Assembly (NCBI RefSeq): GCF_000004075.3
Contig: NC_026657.2
Location: 10,912,001-10,976,000, forward strand
Length of the DNA: 64,000 nucleotides
Origin: Cucumis sativus
Taxonomy: Eukaryota; Streptophyta; Magnoliopsida; Cucurbitales; Cucurbitaceae
Reading direction: 5' to 3'
Positions within the stretch are counted from its first letter, which is position 1, and every line of letters begins with the position of its first letter. Of the stretch, positions 1 to 15,234 are shown in pieces. A program made the position numbers and the translations under genes. The notes beneath the pieces were generated by a model, which worked only from the letters and a program-made list of their open reading frames with translations, made no database searches and was not told the DNA's origin.

Positions 1-4340
<4,340 letters not shown>

Positions 4341-5065
4341 AGAGCGGCATATTGGCTTCCATTCATTTGCAGAGCATCTTCATCCTCGGAGGGAGGCGAT
4401 AGGAAGTATGAGAGAGGAAACTGTTGGGTTTTTGTAAAAATGACGCGTTCTTATTCTTTTGAAAACTAATCTTCAACTCTTTTGAGAAGTAACGCAAGAC
4501 AATATTAAATTTACATTATTATTATTATTGTTGTTATTAGTTGCAAATTTTCGGTTGTGAAAATGATTTCACTCTTTAACTTTTGAAAATGTTAAATTTC
4601 ATTCCAAATTGAACTTTCAAACTTAAGTAAATGTATAAATGGTAATTTATGTATAAGTTTGTGAGTTCAATTTTTATTTTTATGGTAATTGTAATTTTAG
4701 TTATAATTGATGAGTGATTTTTTCAATTTAATTGTGCAAGTGACTATGCTTTTTTAGTAAAAAAGTAAAGATTATAATTAATAACAATATTAAGATTTAA
4801 ATCAATTATTCAATTATCTTAAAATGGTTGAAAATATTTACAATTTCAAAGGTTATTACACATTAATAGTCTTCTATAAGTATGTATTCATACAATCTAA
4901 AATTTCACTACATATCTTGGTTTATTATACAGTATTTGAAAATGCCTCATTCAAATTAATAAATTAATTATCCCTTTAATTATTCAACAGCTTGATATAT
5001 GGATGAGATCTCATGGTCTCATTCAAATAAATTCTCTCATTAGGTATTTAATTTGAATCCTACTC
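4341..5065. promoter_or_regulatory. IleRS upstream region between gene and its inverted copy
   Basis: About 0.7 kb of AT-rich DNA upstream of the isoleucyl-tRNA synthetase start. The part nearest the gene (4341-4440) is purine-rich on the plus strand, that is, a pyrimidine-rich leader in gene orientation. I see no convincing coding sequence and no clear TATA box. It is also the spacer side of an inverted duplication, so any promoter here could in principle fire in both directions. Confidence 0.4.
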
Positions 5066-7423
5066 TCCTTGCTTTCCATTTAAAAAGTTTCTAACCAATA
5101 TTTCTTTTTCCTTTTATTTTCTTCTCTTAAAAACTTCTTCAACACTACAAAGTTCGTTTAAGTGATTAAACTGTATATGATGATTTAAGGCAAATTTCCT
5201 CGTTACCTCAATTTTATTATTTCAGTGCTAATGATTTCTTCCGTCATGTTTAAGTGATTAATCTGTGTATGATGATTTCAATTCATGTCAACATTATATC
5301 TGTACAAGCAAGTTCTTCTCCGATGTTTTCCATGTACTGGGTTTAATATGCCGTGGGAGTTACTCTTCATAGAAAATGTCACGATTCTTGTTTTAAATTT
5401 CTCCAACTATGTTGTTCAATTTTTGCAGCGCTATGGAGTATGGGCAGATTGAAACAATCCATATTTAACTCTCAGTCCAGAGTATGAAGCTGCCCAGGTA
5501 ACTATCGCTTGCATTCTCATGTTCTACTTTCTATGTGGTTCCCTTAAGCAGTTTGTTGCAAATTTCAATTCAACAGTTTTGTGTTTGTATTTTTTGTATG
5601 TTAGATTGAGGTGTTTGGTCAAATGGCCATTCAAGGTTATATATTTAGAGGGAGAAAGCCAGTTCACTGGAGTCCCTCATCACGAACTGCTCTTGCAGAG
5701 GCTGGATTGGAGGTAAATCATTTGTTGAAGCATGAGAACACAATCAAATTAGATAAACTTATTACAGATAGTCTCTGGTGTAAAGAGAAAATCATTTAGG
5801 GTTTTTTTTTCAAAGAATAAAAAAATCTAGCATGATTTTTCTATGAAACCTATTGCTTTTAAAACATTAAATCACACGGATAATCATTTTCCATGATGAA
5901 TTTTGTATTCTAATCTATTTTTCATGCTGATTCCTGTCATTTGCTCAAATTTGGTTATTTCATTTTTTTCCTGCCCTACCTGTTTGATAATTGCATTCAG
6001 TACCCCGAGGGGCATACTTCAAGAAGCATATACGCCATTTTTAGATTGGTTAAGGAAGGTCCATCTTCAGGCGGTGTGCTACAAGAATTTTTCCGAGACT
6101 TGTGCTTGGCCATATGGACTACAACTCCTTGGACTATTCCAGCCAATGCTGGTGAGCTTTTGTTCTATTACAATGGGAGCAATATGGTTGTAGATTTATT
6201 TCCGTATGTTTCCAAGTAATAATATTTTTTTTTTTACTCTTTTCTGATGATAAATACAATCCCTTTAGAAAATGGAGAAAGGTTTACTGAAATAGAAAGA
6301 GGAACGGTTGGTCTACCAACTACTAAATAAGAAGTGAACAACAAATATGTCTTGTTGTCCTAATCCCAAGCAAGAAAAATTATGTTTTCTTGTTTATAAA
6401 CCTCCAAGGTTCCAACCCATATATTCGACTCTTACATGTTTTTGTTTTTCTAAAAAAATATCTTATAAGCATCTGACCTCGGTAGTGCTCAACTTGCCTG
6501 TTCTCATAGAATAGCTGCATGACCTACTTCATTTGGACTCTTCCATGGTTTTCGATGATAATTTTTTAGCAAAAAGTTATTCTCTTCTAAAACTTGAGCT
6601 ATCTATCTTTACGTTGATATGCATTTTAACTTTTTCCCACTTTTTCTCACAGTATGCTTGTATTTTCCATAATTGAATTGCTGGCACAGTCTGAAGATGT
6701 CTTTGTTTTGATTGGAAATAAAAAGAAAAGGCCTGGTAATATTCCGAAGGAGGGAAAGAGGACTTTCCTTCTAGTAGCAACAGATCTTGTGCCAACTTTT
6801 GGAAGCAAAATGGGGTGTGAAGCTTGTTGTCAAGAAGAAATTGTTGGGTTCAGAACTTGAAAACTGCAGGTTTTATTTCTTTCCCTAAACAATCAGAAGG
6901 AACAGTGAAAGTGGGAGCTTCCTTATCAAGTGATTTTTCTTCCTAAAAAAACTTGTAGGTTTCATATTCGGTTAGAAGAAATCTAGAAATGTTGGTAAAT
7001 TTTAACATATTGTTTTACCAAGCCTATCTCTTAGTAATTTACCTTAGTCACTTGATGTGAAAGTGAATATGTGAACTAAGGGTGATATATAATTAAATTT
7101 GGCTTCAACCACAAACTTAAGCTTTTGAGTGAATTGACGGTTTAATATGGTATTAGAACAGGAGGTCCTGTGTTGTTCAAGCTCCTGTATTGTTGTTTCC
7201 TTTCCAGTTAAAATCGATTTCCACTTTTTGGGCCTTTCAAATATTTCAAAGCCACAAGTGAGGGAGAGTGTTGGTGATATATAATTAAATTTGTCTTCAA
7301 CTACAAACTTAAGCTTTGGGTGAATTGACGAATTAATATTAAGTATTATTAAACCAATTGTTTTCTTAAGCTACATCCACCCAAATGGTAATAGGGTGTG
7401 CCAAGTTGTTATTGGAGGAGATT
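5066..7423 (+). pseudogene. Inverted partial copy of the isoleucyl-tRNA synthetase gene
   Basis: This stretch repeats, in opposite orientation, the exons and introns of the neighbouring gene from inside the intron before exon 2625-2694 down to the middle of exon 117-403. Because introns are present it is a DNA-level duplication, not a processed copy. A stretch of about 300 bases that I aligned by eye (5281-5590) differs at roughly ten positions. It cannot encode the enzyme: there is no start region, HIGH-motif exon or C-terminus; the exon carrying CHGLPIEL is lost except for its first bases; a tryptophan codon in the ADWNN segment is TGA (5450-5452). Near 5160-5190 a short intron piece is joined out of order, so the copy has been rearranged. 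A tiny LTR-type element sits in it at 7081-7339. Confidence 0.92.
7081..7339 (+). mobile_element. SMART/TRIM-like miniature LTR retrotransposon fossil
   Basis: About 260 bases with direct terminal repeats of about 65 bases (7081-7147 and about 7273-7339) that start with the same GATATATAATTAAATTT word. Directly after the left repeat lies a primer-binding-site-like sequence of the initiator tRNA-Met type (TGGTAT..GA.CAGG, from 7148), and before the right repeat a purine-rich tract (GTGAGGGAGAGTG). No coding capacity. The matching intron of the intact gene lacks it, so there is an empty site for comparison; the flanking bases suggest a short target duplication (TAAG). The two terminal repeats are no longer identical, so it is an old insertion. 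Family placement rests on structure and size only. Confidence 0.72.
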
Positions 7424-7949
7424 ACCGGCAAGGTTATAATTAGATGATGGTGATCGTAAAAGTGAGTTTAACAAAGTTGACAAGAAAAACCACAAGAGTT
7501 TGATAACAACTTGATCACAAAAAACTGAATTCAAACCCTATGGTGAATTTTGGTCCTCTCAGATAAACATCTGCATCATTTTAACTACCTATATCGACAG
7601 TTCAACCATCACAATAGTCATAATATACCTTGAAAATATCTCATTTTGTACTCAAGTAAATGTGGAACAACAACTTGTATTATTGTCTTCAATCTCTCTT
7701 CCTCACCAACAAAGGTGAACGGAAAGAAGAGATCAAGAAAAACTGTCTACAGAAGGAATTTCTATGGAAGCAGTAGCAGTTTGGCACGAGAAAGGAAGAA
7801 CTCATCATCATCTAGATAAGTAAAAGTGTTCTCAGAACACACACAAATTTGCCAACATTGAAAAAGACCTTAAAATCCTAAAGCTCTGCCAAGTCCAGCA
7901 GCACTAGAATCGACTCCGACCTCTACACTTATATCCAACAACACCATTG
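7424..7949. other. Intergenic, with 3' UTR of the ARM/TOG gene
   Basis: No coding sequence seen. The right part (roughly 7700-7949) is somewhat less AT-rich and is the probable 3' untranslated region of the minus-strand gene that ends at 7950. The left border is where similarity to the isoleucyl-tRNA synthetase exon stops abruptly. Confidence 0.5.
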
Positions 7950-9285
7950 CTATTGAGAGGAGGTAACAACTTTGAGCAGGGACTGAGAGTGAATTGGGGA
8001 CAGATTAGCTTGGCAAAAGCTTTGCCAAGCCTCCTGTTTATCTTCCTCGTTCTCTGTGTATGCTTTGAACATTCCCATCACGATGCTCCGAGCCGCTTCC
8101 CTTGCTTCAGGTAGCCTATCGTTTAACAAATCTGAAGCCATTTGAAGCAATGGAACAAACCCATATTGGTTCATTTCTTCCAGACCCTGAAGAAGAAAAG
8201 TTGGCAGCACCCCATGTTAGAATCCATCAGTCCAATCCAGTTTCTGAACAGAATTGACAAGAATCAGAGATATAACAGGTACGATTTGTTGTCAATTTTT
8301 ACCATCTTAGAGACACAGTTAGAGATTGGAATGGCGGCTTTGGCTCTGACTCTAAGGTTGGAATGAGAAACATATGGGCGAAGTTTCTGCAGCAGAGGCA
8401 GAGGAGTCATGGATTGCACTAGAGCTTTCAGTGCCTTGTCTGCTTCTTCGCATACAAACTTCTTGTCTTGAGAAGCTTTGAGTAGTAATTGGAGCAGCTG
8501 AAGTACCAACCAAAATCACAAAATTAGTTCCTCAACTACCATTTCCCTTCAATTTCCCATCATTGTTTAGGAACAGATAATATAGAACTCTTCCTATTCA
8601 GAATAGTGATCCCAAAACAAAAGGAATTAGGGAATTCAACTGCAAGCTCTCACCAATTGATCAAACGCATTGCTAGTGGATGTATCGAGTAACCGATCAC
8701 CAAACGCATTAAAAATGTCGGCGGAAGCCATGATCGAGGTTTTAATTAGGGCACTTCTAGGATTCTTCATCGACTTCATCAAAACCACCATAACTTTCTC
8801 TCTACAAAGAAATCAAAAGAAAATTAACTGCCAGAATTGCACAAAACCCCAAACCACAACCCCAAAATAGGAAAAAAAAAAAAAAAAACATACTTACAAT
8901 GAGGGAAGCAAAAGGTCAGAATGAAAAATTGCGAGACGCCTGGCATTATTGAGCGTTTCACAGACCTTCACCCAATCCTTCGAATCTAACCCTTCAATGA
9001 AATTCTAACACAACAAAACCCAACAAGAAAACAAGGATCAGATCTGTAAATAAGAAAGAAACGCAGAAAGAAATGGAAAATGAGGAGTACATTGGAATCA
9101 GGGTCCGTCAAGGGCTTAAGATTTTCAGAAGAAACATAATCAATGGTGGCATCTGCAGAAGGAGGAAGTGGAGCTTGATTCTCATCGTTCCCCTTCTGGA
9201 CTGGAACCACAACTTTGGCTTGCTTCTTCGGCCTTTCTGGTGTAACTGGAAGAGCATTATCGATGGGTCTGAGAGCCATGGCCAT
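7950..9285 (-). CDS. ARM/TOG-type helical repeat protein (mitosis-linked family)
   Basis: Five exons on the minus strand: 9091-9285, 8898-9004, 8654-8801, 8303-8497, 7950-8186; 882 nt, 293 aa, all in frame. The N-terminus (about residues 1-65) is polar and disordered, with a proline-directed TPERPKKQ site and a KEN-like NDENQAP stretch. From about residue 66 it is an array of amphipathic helices (IEGLDSKDWVKVCETLNNAR, VMVVLMKSMKNPRSAL, LLQLLLKASQDKKFV, LEEMNQYGFVPLLQMASDLL), as in ARM-repeat/TOG proteins of the CLASP/TORTIFOLIA class. I recall a similar Arabidopsis protein of the same length, At4g15830, but could not check it. Start: two nearby in-frame Met codons (9285 and 9280-9278); the first is used. 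The upstream motif cluster (separate entry) points to G2/M expression. Confidence 0.82.
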
Positions 9286-9420
9286 GGTGAAAGTGAGAAG
9301 AAGAATTTGCAGAGAGGGGAGATAAGGGGGTGAAATTTGAAATTGAAGGGGGAGTGGGTAAGGGTAATGATCTTTTAAAGAAAGTAGAGATTTGAGTCGC
9401 TCTTTGTTCGTTGCTTTTTT

Positions 9421-9430
9421 TTAGGGTTTA
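9421..9430 (-). promoter_or_regulatory. Telo-box-like motif
   Basis: TTAGGGTTTA on the plus strand, that is, AAACCCTAA in gene orientation, about 140 bases upstream of the ARM/TOG start codon. Telo-boxes are common near the transcription start of plant genes expressed in dividing cells. Short motif, so chance occurrence is possible. Confidence 0.45.
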
Positions 9431-9450
9431 GAAATTTGAAATTTGAATGT

Positions 9451-9576
9451 CGCCGTTGGAAAGAGACGTTGGATCTTAGGGTGTAATTTCTATAACGGTC
9501 CGTTCGTTGAATTTGAGTAATTAATTCGACGTTAAGAAACCAGCGCATTTGCCCTTCAACGTGAAACGACACCGTT
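9451..9576 (-). promoter_or_regulatory. Cluster of four AACGG (MSA-type) motifs
   Basis: AACGG cores lie at 9453-9457 (minus, within TCCAACGGCGA), 9494-9498 (plus), 9500-9504 (minus) and 9572-9576 (minus), 170 to 290 bases upstream of the ARM/TOG start codon. The first matches the consensus of the mitosis-specific activator element at ten of eleven positions. MSA elements bind three-repeat MYB proteins and give G2/M-phase transcription in plants. Confidence 0.6.
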
Positions 9577-10838
9577 TTGCTTCAGCATTTGTAGCCACGT
9601 TATGTGAGCTTTCAATCATAAAAACAAAACAGAATGGAAAGTGAAACATATGTATACACACACACAGGTGAGCTGCATCTTTAGAGTTAACAACCAAACT
9701 TACCTAAACAACTCCCAAAACACAGCTTAAATAAACACATTTTGATCCCAAAACAACCTACATGATTCGATGAAAAATAAAACGTTTTGATTCCAAATTT
9801 TGAATTGGAGAAAATGCATATGACTGTCATGTGAAAATAGCGATGAATTTATAACTAAGGGAAGGCATGATATATGAACAAGATGAAGAATTAGGGCATA
9901 GGTATGATACTTGCTTAAGTCAATAAGGAGATTCTTTTTGTAGCAATTTATGGGGCAAGAATTTGTTTCTATGTTAACATAATGTATTTTATGAGAAAAA
10001 CTTAACTTCAAACACTCAGATTAGGGTTCAAAATAAGATCAAACTAATTTTCGAGATTTTGACTACACTGAGGAGGAGCATATCAATTTGAGCTCTTGAG
10101 TAGTTCGGTTAGACAGAATCTCCTAATTACTAATTACTTGCTTAGAGTCGATTTTGCAAACTTGCCCCAATAATGACTGAATTTCAACTAAATAAAACCT
10201 AAAATAAGGGGTTCTCAAGTATTCAATTAGAAAAAAGAAGGGAAAAAGTGAACTCTAGGAAACAAAATTAAATTTAATCATGGTTTGAATTTATTAATAC
10301 AATTTTATTTGATATAATAACAATATCAAATTAAAAACTTTATCACTATAATTTGGAGAAAGATAGAATTTAGTCTTTGTAAATTTTAAGTTATAATTTG
10401 ATCAAATAAATAGTCTAGCTATTCATAAATAGTTAGTCCTATGGAAACTAAAATTTTTAACTCTCTTAAACTATTAAAACCAAATTTGCAATCTAATACT
10501 AGTGTGAATCAACTTTTCTAATATACATCCACTAAACAGGAAAAAGAAACGAAAAACATTATATAAAGTCCAGAATGTAAGCAAAACTTGAATAACTCAA
10601 TGAATGCAATTGAATGTGTGATAACGTATTAACATTAGAAAAAAGAAATCTATGGAACTAAAGGAGCAAAATGGTAACTTTAACATGACCTTGAAAAGAA
10701 CAAGATTTAGAAGATTATTAGATGGAAGATTCTCATCCTATATGGGAAGATAATTCCAATTATTATCAAACGTAACTGTAGAAGAAAGAAAATTAAGGAT
10801 GAATTTTTCAAGAAAATGGTAGTTTTGATGCAGGTTAA
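9577..10838. other. AT-rich intergenic DNA
   Basis: No gene, RNA or recognisable element seen. Open frames here are short and low in complexity. A CA repeat lies near 9657-9666. Confidence 0.5.
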
Positions 10839-11183
10839 GTTCAAGTTGAGAATCAAAATCACGAGCCCGAAGATAGTTTACCATTGGCAAGTCAGAACGA
10901 ACCAACCACTAACGAGACCGAAGTGAAACCCTCACGAGGCCTGAGAGATATGTCATCCTGGAAAGCTATGAAAGCCATGAGTGAAGACTTGCAACTTGGC
11001 TTCAGAGCACCTAAAGTGTTATTCTTGACTTGTCAAGAGAATTACATAAGAACAAGCACAACCAAATTGGCCTGCCTTGTCACCGTTATTCAGTATCGAG
11101 CTTTGGACCTGCTAGATGTGTTAAGAAAGGGTGACAGACTTATAGATTCTACACAATTTCAAAACCGACCAGAAAAAGGTTAG
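10839..11183 (+). other. Unrecognised open frame, possibly a gene fragment
   Basis: A frame of about 114 codons, less AT-rich than its surroundings, with protein-like composition in the first half (NEPTTNETEVKPSRGLRDMS, SWKAMKAMSEDLQLGFRAPK). It has no ATG near the 5' end in frame; the first ATG codes for an internal Met. I do not recognise the sequence. It could be an exon fragment of a decayed gene or part of an old repeat. No neighbouring exon was found. Confidence 0.25.
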
Positions 11184-11415
11184 TGCTGAATTGTTAAAGA
11201 TTTCTGGCTTCCATGTCTAGCTGTTCTCGTTCAACCTGGTAAGGTTATGTAACATTACCTGTATCGGCGTACTTCATTTAGTATAACTTCAGCAACTTAA
11301 CTCATCGTCCTCGAGGTTATTTTTGCTCATGCTTCAAGAATAGTTACCTGCAAGGCAATCACTGCTTTTGATTAAAACAGCTCCCACTAGTTGCTCTCAT
11401 AGATATGAAATGATG

Positions 11416-14400
11416 CTATGTCCAAGATCTTGCAGCATGCTGAGCCTTTGCAGTTTCTCTTAGTACAGCACCCACGATCGCAGCCTGCTCGATGCATTCA
11501 GCCTTATGCAGTGAATCTAATAGAACAACACAAGTTTTGGTGTAAATACTACAACCTTTCAAACGAGCTTCTTCAAAAAGTCTATAAGCATCCGATGCCC
11601 TATTTGCATTACTTAGCCCTTCTATTATAGCATTGTAAATAGCAGAATCAGCTACACCACCCTTTTCCTTAAACTTCTCGAAAAGAGTGTCTGCTTCCAC
11701 GATGTTTCCAGCCTTAGCAAGTCCTGAAATCATGGTGGTGTAGGTGAATACGTTAGGCTTAAAGCCTTGCTTCTGCATCTCTTGCCAGAACACAAATGCC
11801 TTATTGAACTTTCTTATCTTACAAAGACCATGAATTAGAATGCTATAAGTTATATAATTAGGAGTACATTTCAAGTCTTTCATAGACTGAAAGCAAACAA
11901 GGGCTTCGCTAATTTCCTCTGCTTTCACCAATGCATCAAGCAAACAATTCCATGTGTATACATTAGGTGTCAAACCTTTTTGCATCAACTCTTCCATGAT
12001 CAAGTACGCTTCATCTATTCTGCCCACCTTCCCAAATCCGTCAATTAGACTGCTGTATATAACAACATTTAGTTCTATACCTTTCGACTTTGCTTCTTCA
12101 AAGAGCATATATGCTTCATCAAGCCGGTCAATCTTTGCAAGTCCATCAATAACAGAACCATAAGTAACGACAGTGGGTTCATGACCCTTTGTCTTCATCT
12201 CCTCAAGCAATTGGTAAGCTTTATTTACCTTACCAGACTTGCAGAATCCATCGATAACAGTGTTATATGCTCGAGTATCCAGAACACAACCTTGTTCCTT
12301 CATTGTGTAGAATAACTCATAAGCTTCATGCGCAAAACCTGCTTTCACCAAGCCATGAATTAGGATTGTATAACTCCTCGCATCTGGAATAAATCCCAGG
12401 TTCTTAATCTCCTGAAACAAAGCCCTGCCCTTCTCAATTTCTCCAGCTTTAAAAACGCAATCCATGTAGGTATTAAGAAGTAGCAGGTCAGGAGAACAAC
12501 CGAGGCGTAGCATTTCATTATATATCTTATGGCCATCCTCCTTCCTTCCACATTTGAAAAAGTTCCTTATGAGAGATGTATACACAACAGCATTTGGGAT
12601 CTGGTTAGCATCCAACATCTGTTCATATAGCTTGTAGGCCTCATCCACTCTCCCATGCCTACCCAATCCTTCTATAAGAGAACAGTATGTTACTGCATCA
12701 GGTCTGCAAGTTTTATGATCCAATCCTTCAAAAATAGAACAAGCGTCATCAAGTCTTTGGGCTTTACACAATCTGTCAACCATTATGTTTACTGTAATAA
12801 CATTAGGGAACAACCCAGCATCTTTCATGGCATCCCGAACAACCAACGCTGTCTCGAGTTTTCCAGCCTTACAAAGCATGTCAATCATAATATTATATGT
12901 TGAAAGGTTGGGAATTGCATCTTTCTTCATCTCTTCGAATTTTTTTAATGCCTCATCTACTTGGCCCTTCCTCCCAAGACATGAAAGAATGCAATTATAT
13001 GAGACAACACTTGGAATGCATCCCTTTCTTCTCTGTCTCTCAAGCAGACTGTACGCGTCCTCAAACTTTCCAGCCATACCATAACCCATGATCATAGTAT
13101 TGTATGCATATGCACAAGGCACTTGCTTGTTTTGATCCATATGTTCAAATAGCTCAACTGCTTCGTTCAGTCTGTCGGCTTTACAGAGAACTCCTATCAT
13201 GCTAGTATAAGTTACATCATCAAGAACTAAACCATTAGCTTTCATTTCATGAAAAAATTTCCAAGCCATATCCACCTTCCCAGCCTTTCCAAAACAGTCT
13301 ATACAGACATTGTAAAGAACAACATCTGGTTCTAGAGAATTGCTCTTCATCTCATCCAAAAGAGAAAGTGCAGCATCAACTCGGCCCTCTCTAGCAAATA
13401 CACGAATGAGAGTTGTGAATAAATGAACATTAACTGCATAGCCAAGCTCCTGCATTTGCTGAAATAAGGTGAGCATGCAATCAGAATCACGAGATGTAGA
13501 TAGTGCACCAATCAAATTTGTGTATGCCGAAAAGGCTGGGCGAAATTTTAACTTTCTCATAGTTTGGATAAATGTAAAAGCTTCCCTAAGCTTGCGAGAT
13601 TTGATAAAGCTTAGCACAATTTCAATACATGTGTTATTTGATGGGCCAAAACCTGCAATACTCATTTCTTCCAATATTTGTTCCAAGCAATTAAACTTTC
13701 TAGTTCTTGCCATAACCATGAGAAGTGAATTGTATGCTTCACGGCAATGTGCTCGGTCTGTTAATCTCTCAGCCCATCTAAAGTAATTTACTGCATTGTT
13801 TACGTCCTTCAGCCTTCTTAAGACTCCAATTACCAATTCTGGATTTGGATTTAAGTCAAGCTCTGCTAACCTATTCTCAACCGAAGATCCCCAAGGACCA
13901 GTCTCCAAAATTTGGCACACACTATCAATAACTTGTCTCTTGTTCTCATTCTTTGCTGAAGGCAACAGATCACCCCCACCCGGAACAGGGCCCCCATTTC
14001 CATTTGTTGTTTGAGAAGAATCCCCAATCCACGAGGAAAAAAATCTAACAGAAAATTTAATAGGGTTTCCGCACTTCAAATCAAGACAATTGATTTGTCC
14101 TGCACCTGAAATAAACAAAACCTGAAATCAATATTATGGATGATATAAAGAATAATTGACGTGGAAATTCAACCCAAGTCAATACAAAAACAAGGACCTG
14201 ACAAGGAACCTACAACTTTGCAGGTATACACACGATAATTAAAAACTGAAAAAGAGAAGCAGAACCACAAATCTTTCACTAGTACGCCAACTGCTGGGGC
14301 ATGAAACAAGCAAGTGCTTCTTAAAAGAAATTAACATATCAGGTGGGTAATTGCTAATACATGAACTTGTGACCTCAAGACTTACAACCTTCCCTTTGAC

Positions 14401-15234
14401 AGGCTACTCCAATACATGTACCTTAAACAAATTATGGTCTGATGATGCTTACTCTTTCAATGCCAACTTTTAATGTTCATTTCTGAGTTCTTGACCACTA
14501 TGATCAAATGTTGCTAATTCTTTGAGGAAACTAAGACCAAAATTTTGTTACAATTTCACAGAATCTCACATCTGTCTTTCAAAACTATAACTATTTCATT
14601 CTAACAAAAATACTCAGAATTAAAGCCATGAACCGAGTAATCCAACAGCAACCACCTAAGGGGATAATAATTAAAGGTTACAACCCAAAAGTAAACATCA
14701 ATTCCTATGAATCTTTCAGGCAAGGAGCAGAGCTCATCAATTAACAGCCAAACTTGGCCCATATGGCCCCATGAACTCAATCCAGAACCTAAAGCTCCCA
14801 TTTGAGCTAGCAACGACCAAGATGGAAATATTAATTAAAGCCTAACGACTCATCAAGTGAGTCCAATGGTTTGTAATAACAATTCTTGTAGGCAAGGAAC
14901 ACAATTTTTTTATCAGTCAATCAATAGCTAAAATGGTATCTCATATATACACCTCATAAGGCACTGGCTATCCCTACTCTAATCATGAAGTACTTCTAAA
15001 ACAGATGTCAATATGAATCCCAAACTTTCAGGAGCAAAAGAACTTATTCCTTTGCCCACAATCTGATAAGTTCATATGATGGATGCAAGTTCATAATTGG
15101 GTGGGGTAACCAGAGTGTTGGTTCTCAAATAGATTATTACCACAAACGATTTCAACTAGTTTAGTTCTTTCAATTTGTATTCAAACAAAAACTAAAAATT
15201 CTGACTTACCTTTGTTCCTTAGAAGTATCTTCAT
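11416..15234 (-). CDS. P-class pentatricopeptide repeat protein, organelle-targeted
   Basis: PPR proteins bind single-stranded organellar RNA one base per repeat and act in its stability, splicing or translation. Two coding exons: 15210-15234 (25 nt, MKILLRNK plus one base) and 11416-14105; 904 aa. The joined N-terminus MKILLRNKGAGQINCLDLKC followed by VRFFSSW is a typical mitochondrial presequence. From about residue 135 on, about twenty tandem 35-residue P-type motifs run to the end, e.g. YNVCIDCFGKAGKVDMAWKF and YTILIHGLVKAGFAHEAYEL; there is no E, DYW or SMR tail. The open frame can also start at 14118, but that start lies inside the polypyrimidine tract of the intron (acceptor TTTATTTCAG ends at 14106), so I use the spliced start. 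Length and repeat layout fit, from memory, Arabidopsis At3g06920. At least one further intron splits the 5' UTR. Confidence 0.93.

Noticed and set aside
5519-6860. Separate small genes in the inverted isoleucyl-tRNA synthetase copy
   Set aside because: Each frame is a piece of an exon plus intron of the parent gene, often in the wrong frame; the stretch is one pseudogene.
11418-14014. Several plus-strand open frames opposite the PPR gene
   Set aside because: Shadows of a long coding frame on the minus strand; composition follows the PPR codons and no start or splice context supports them.
14103-14118. Start of the PPR protein at MFISGAG
   Set aside because: These codons lie in the polypyrimidine tract and acceptor of an intron; an upstream 25-nt exon splices in frame and gives a better targeting peptide.
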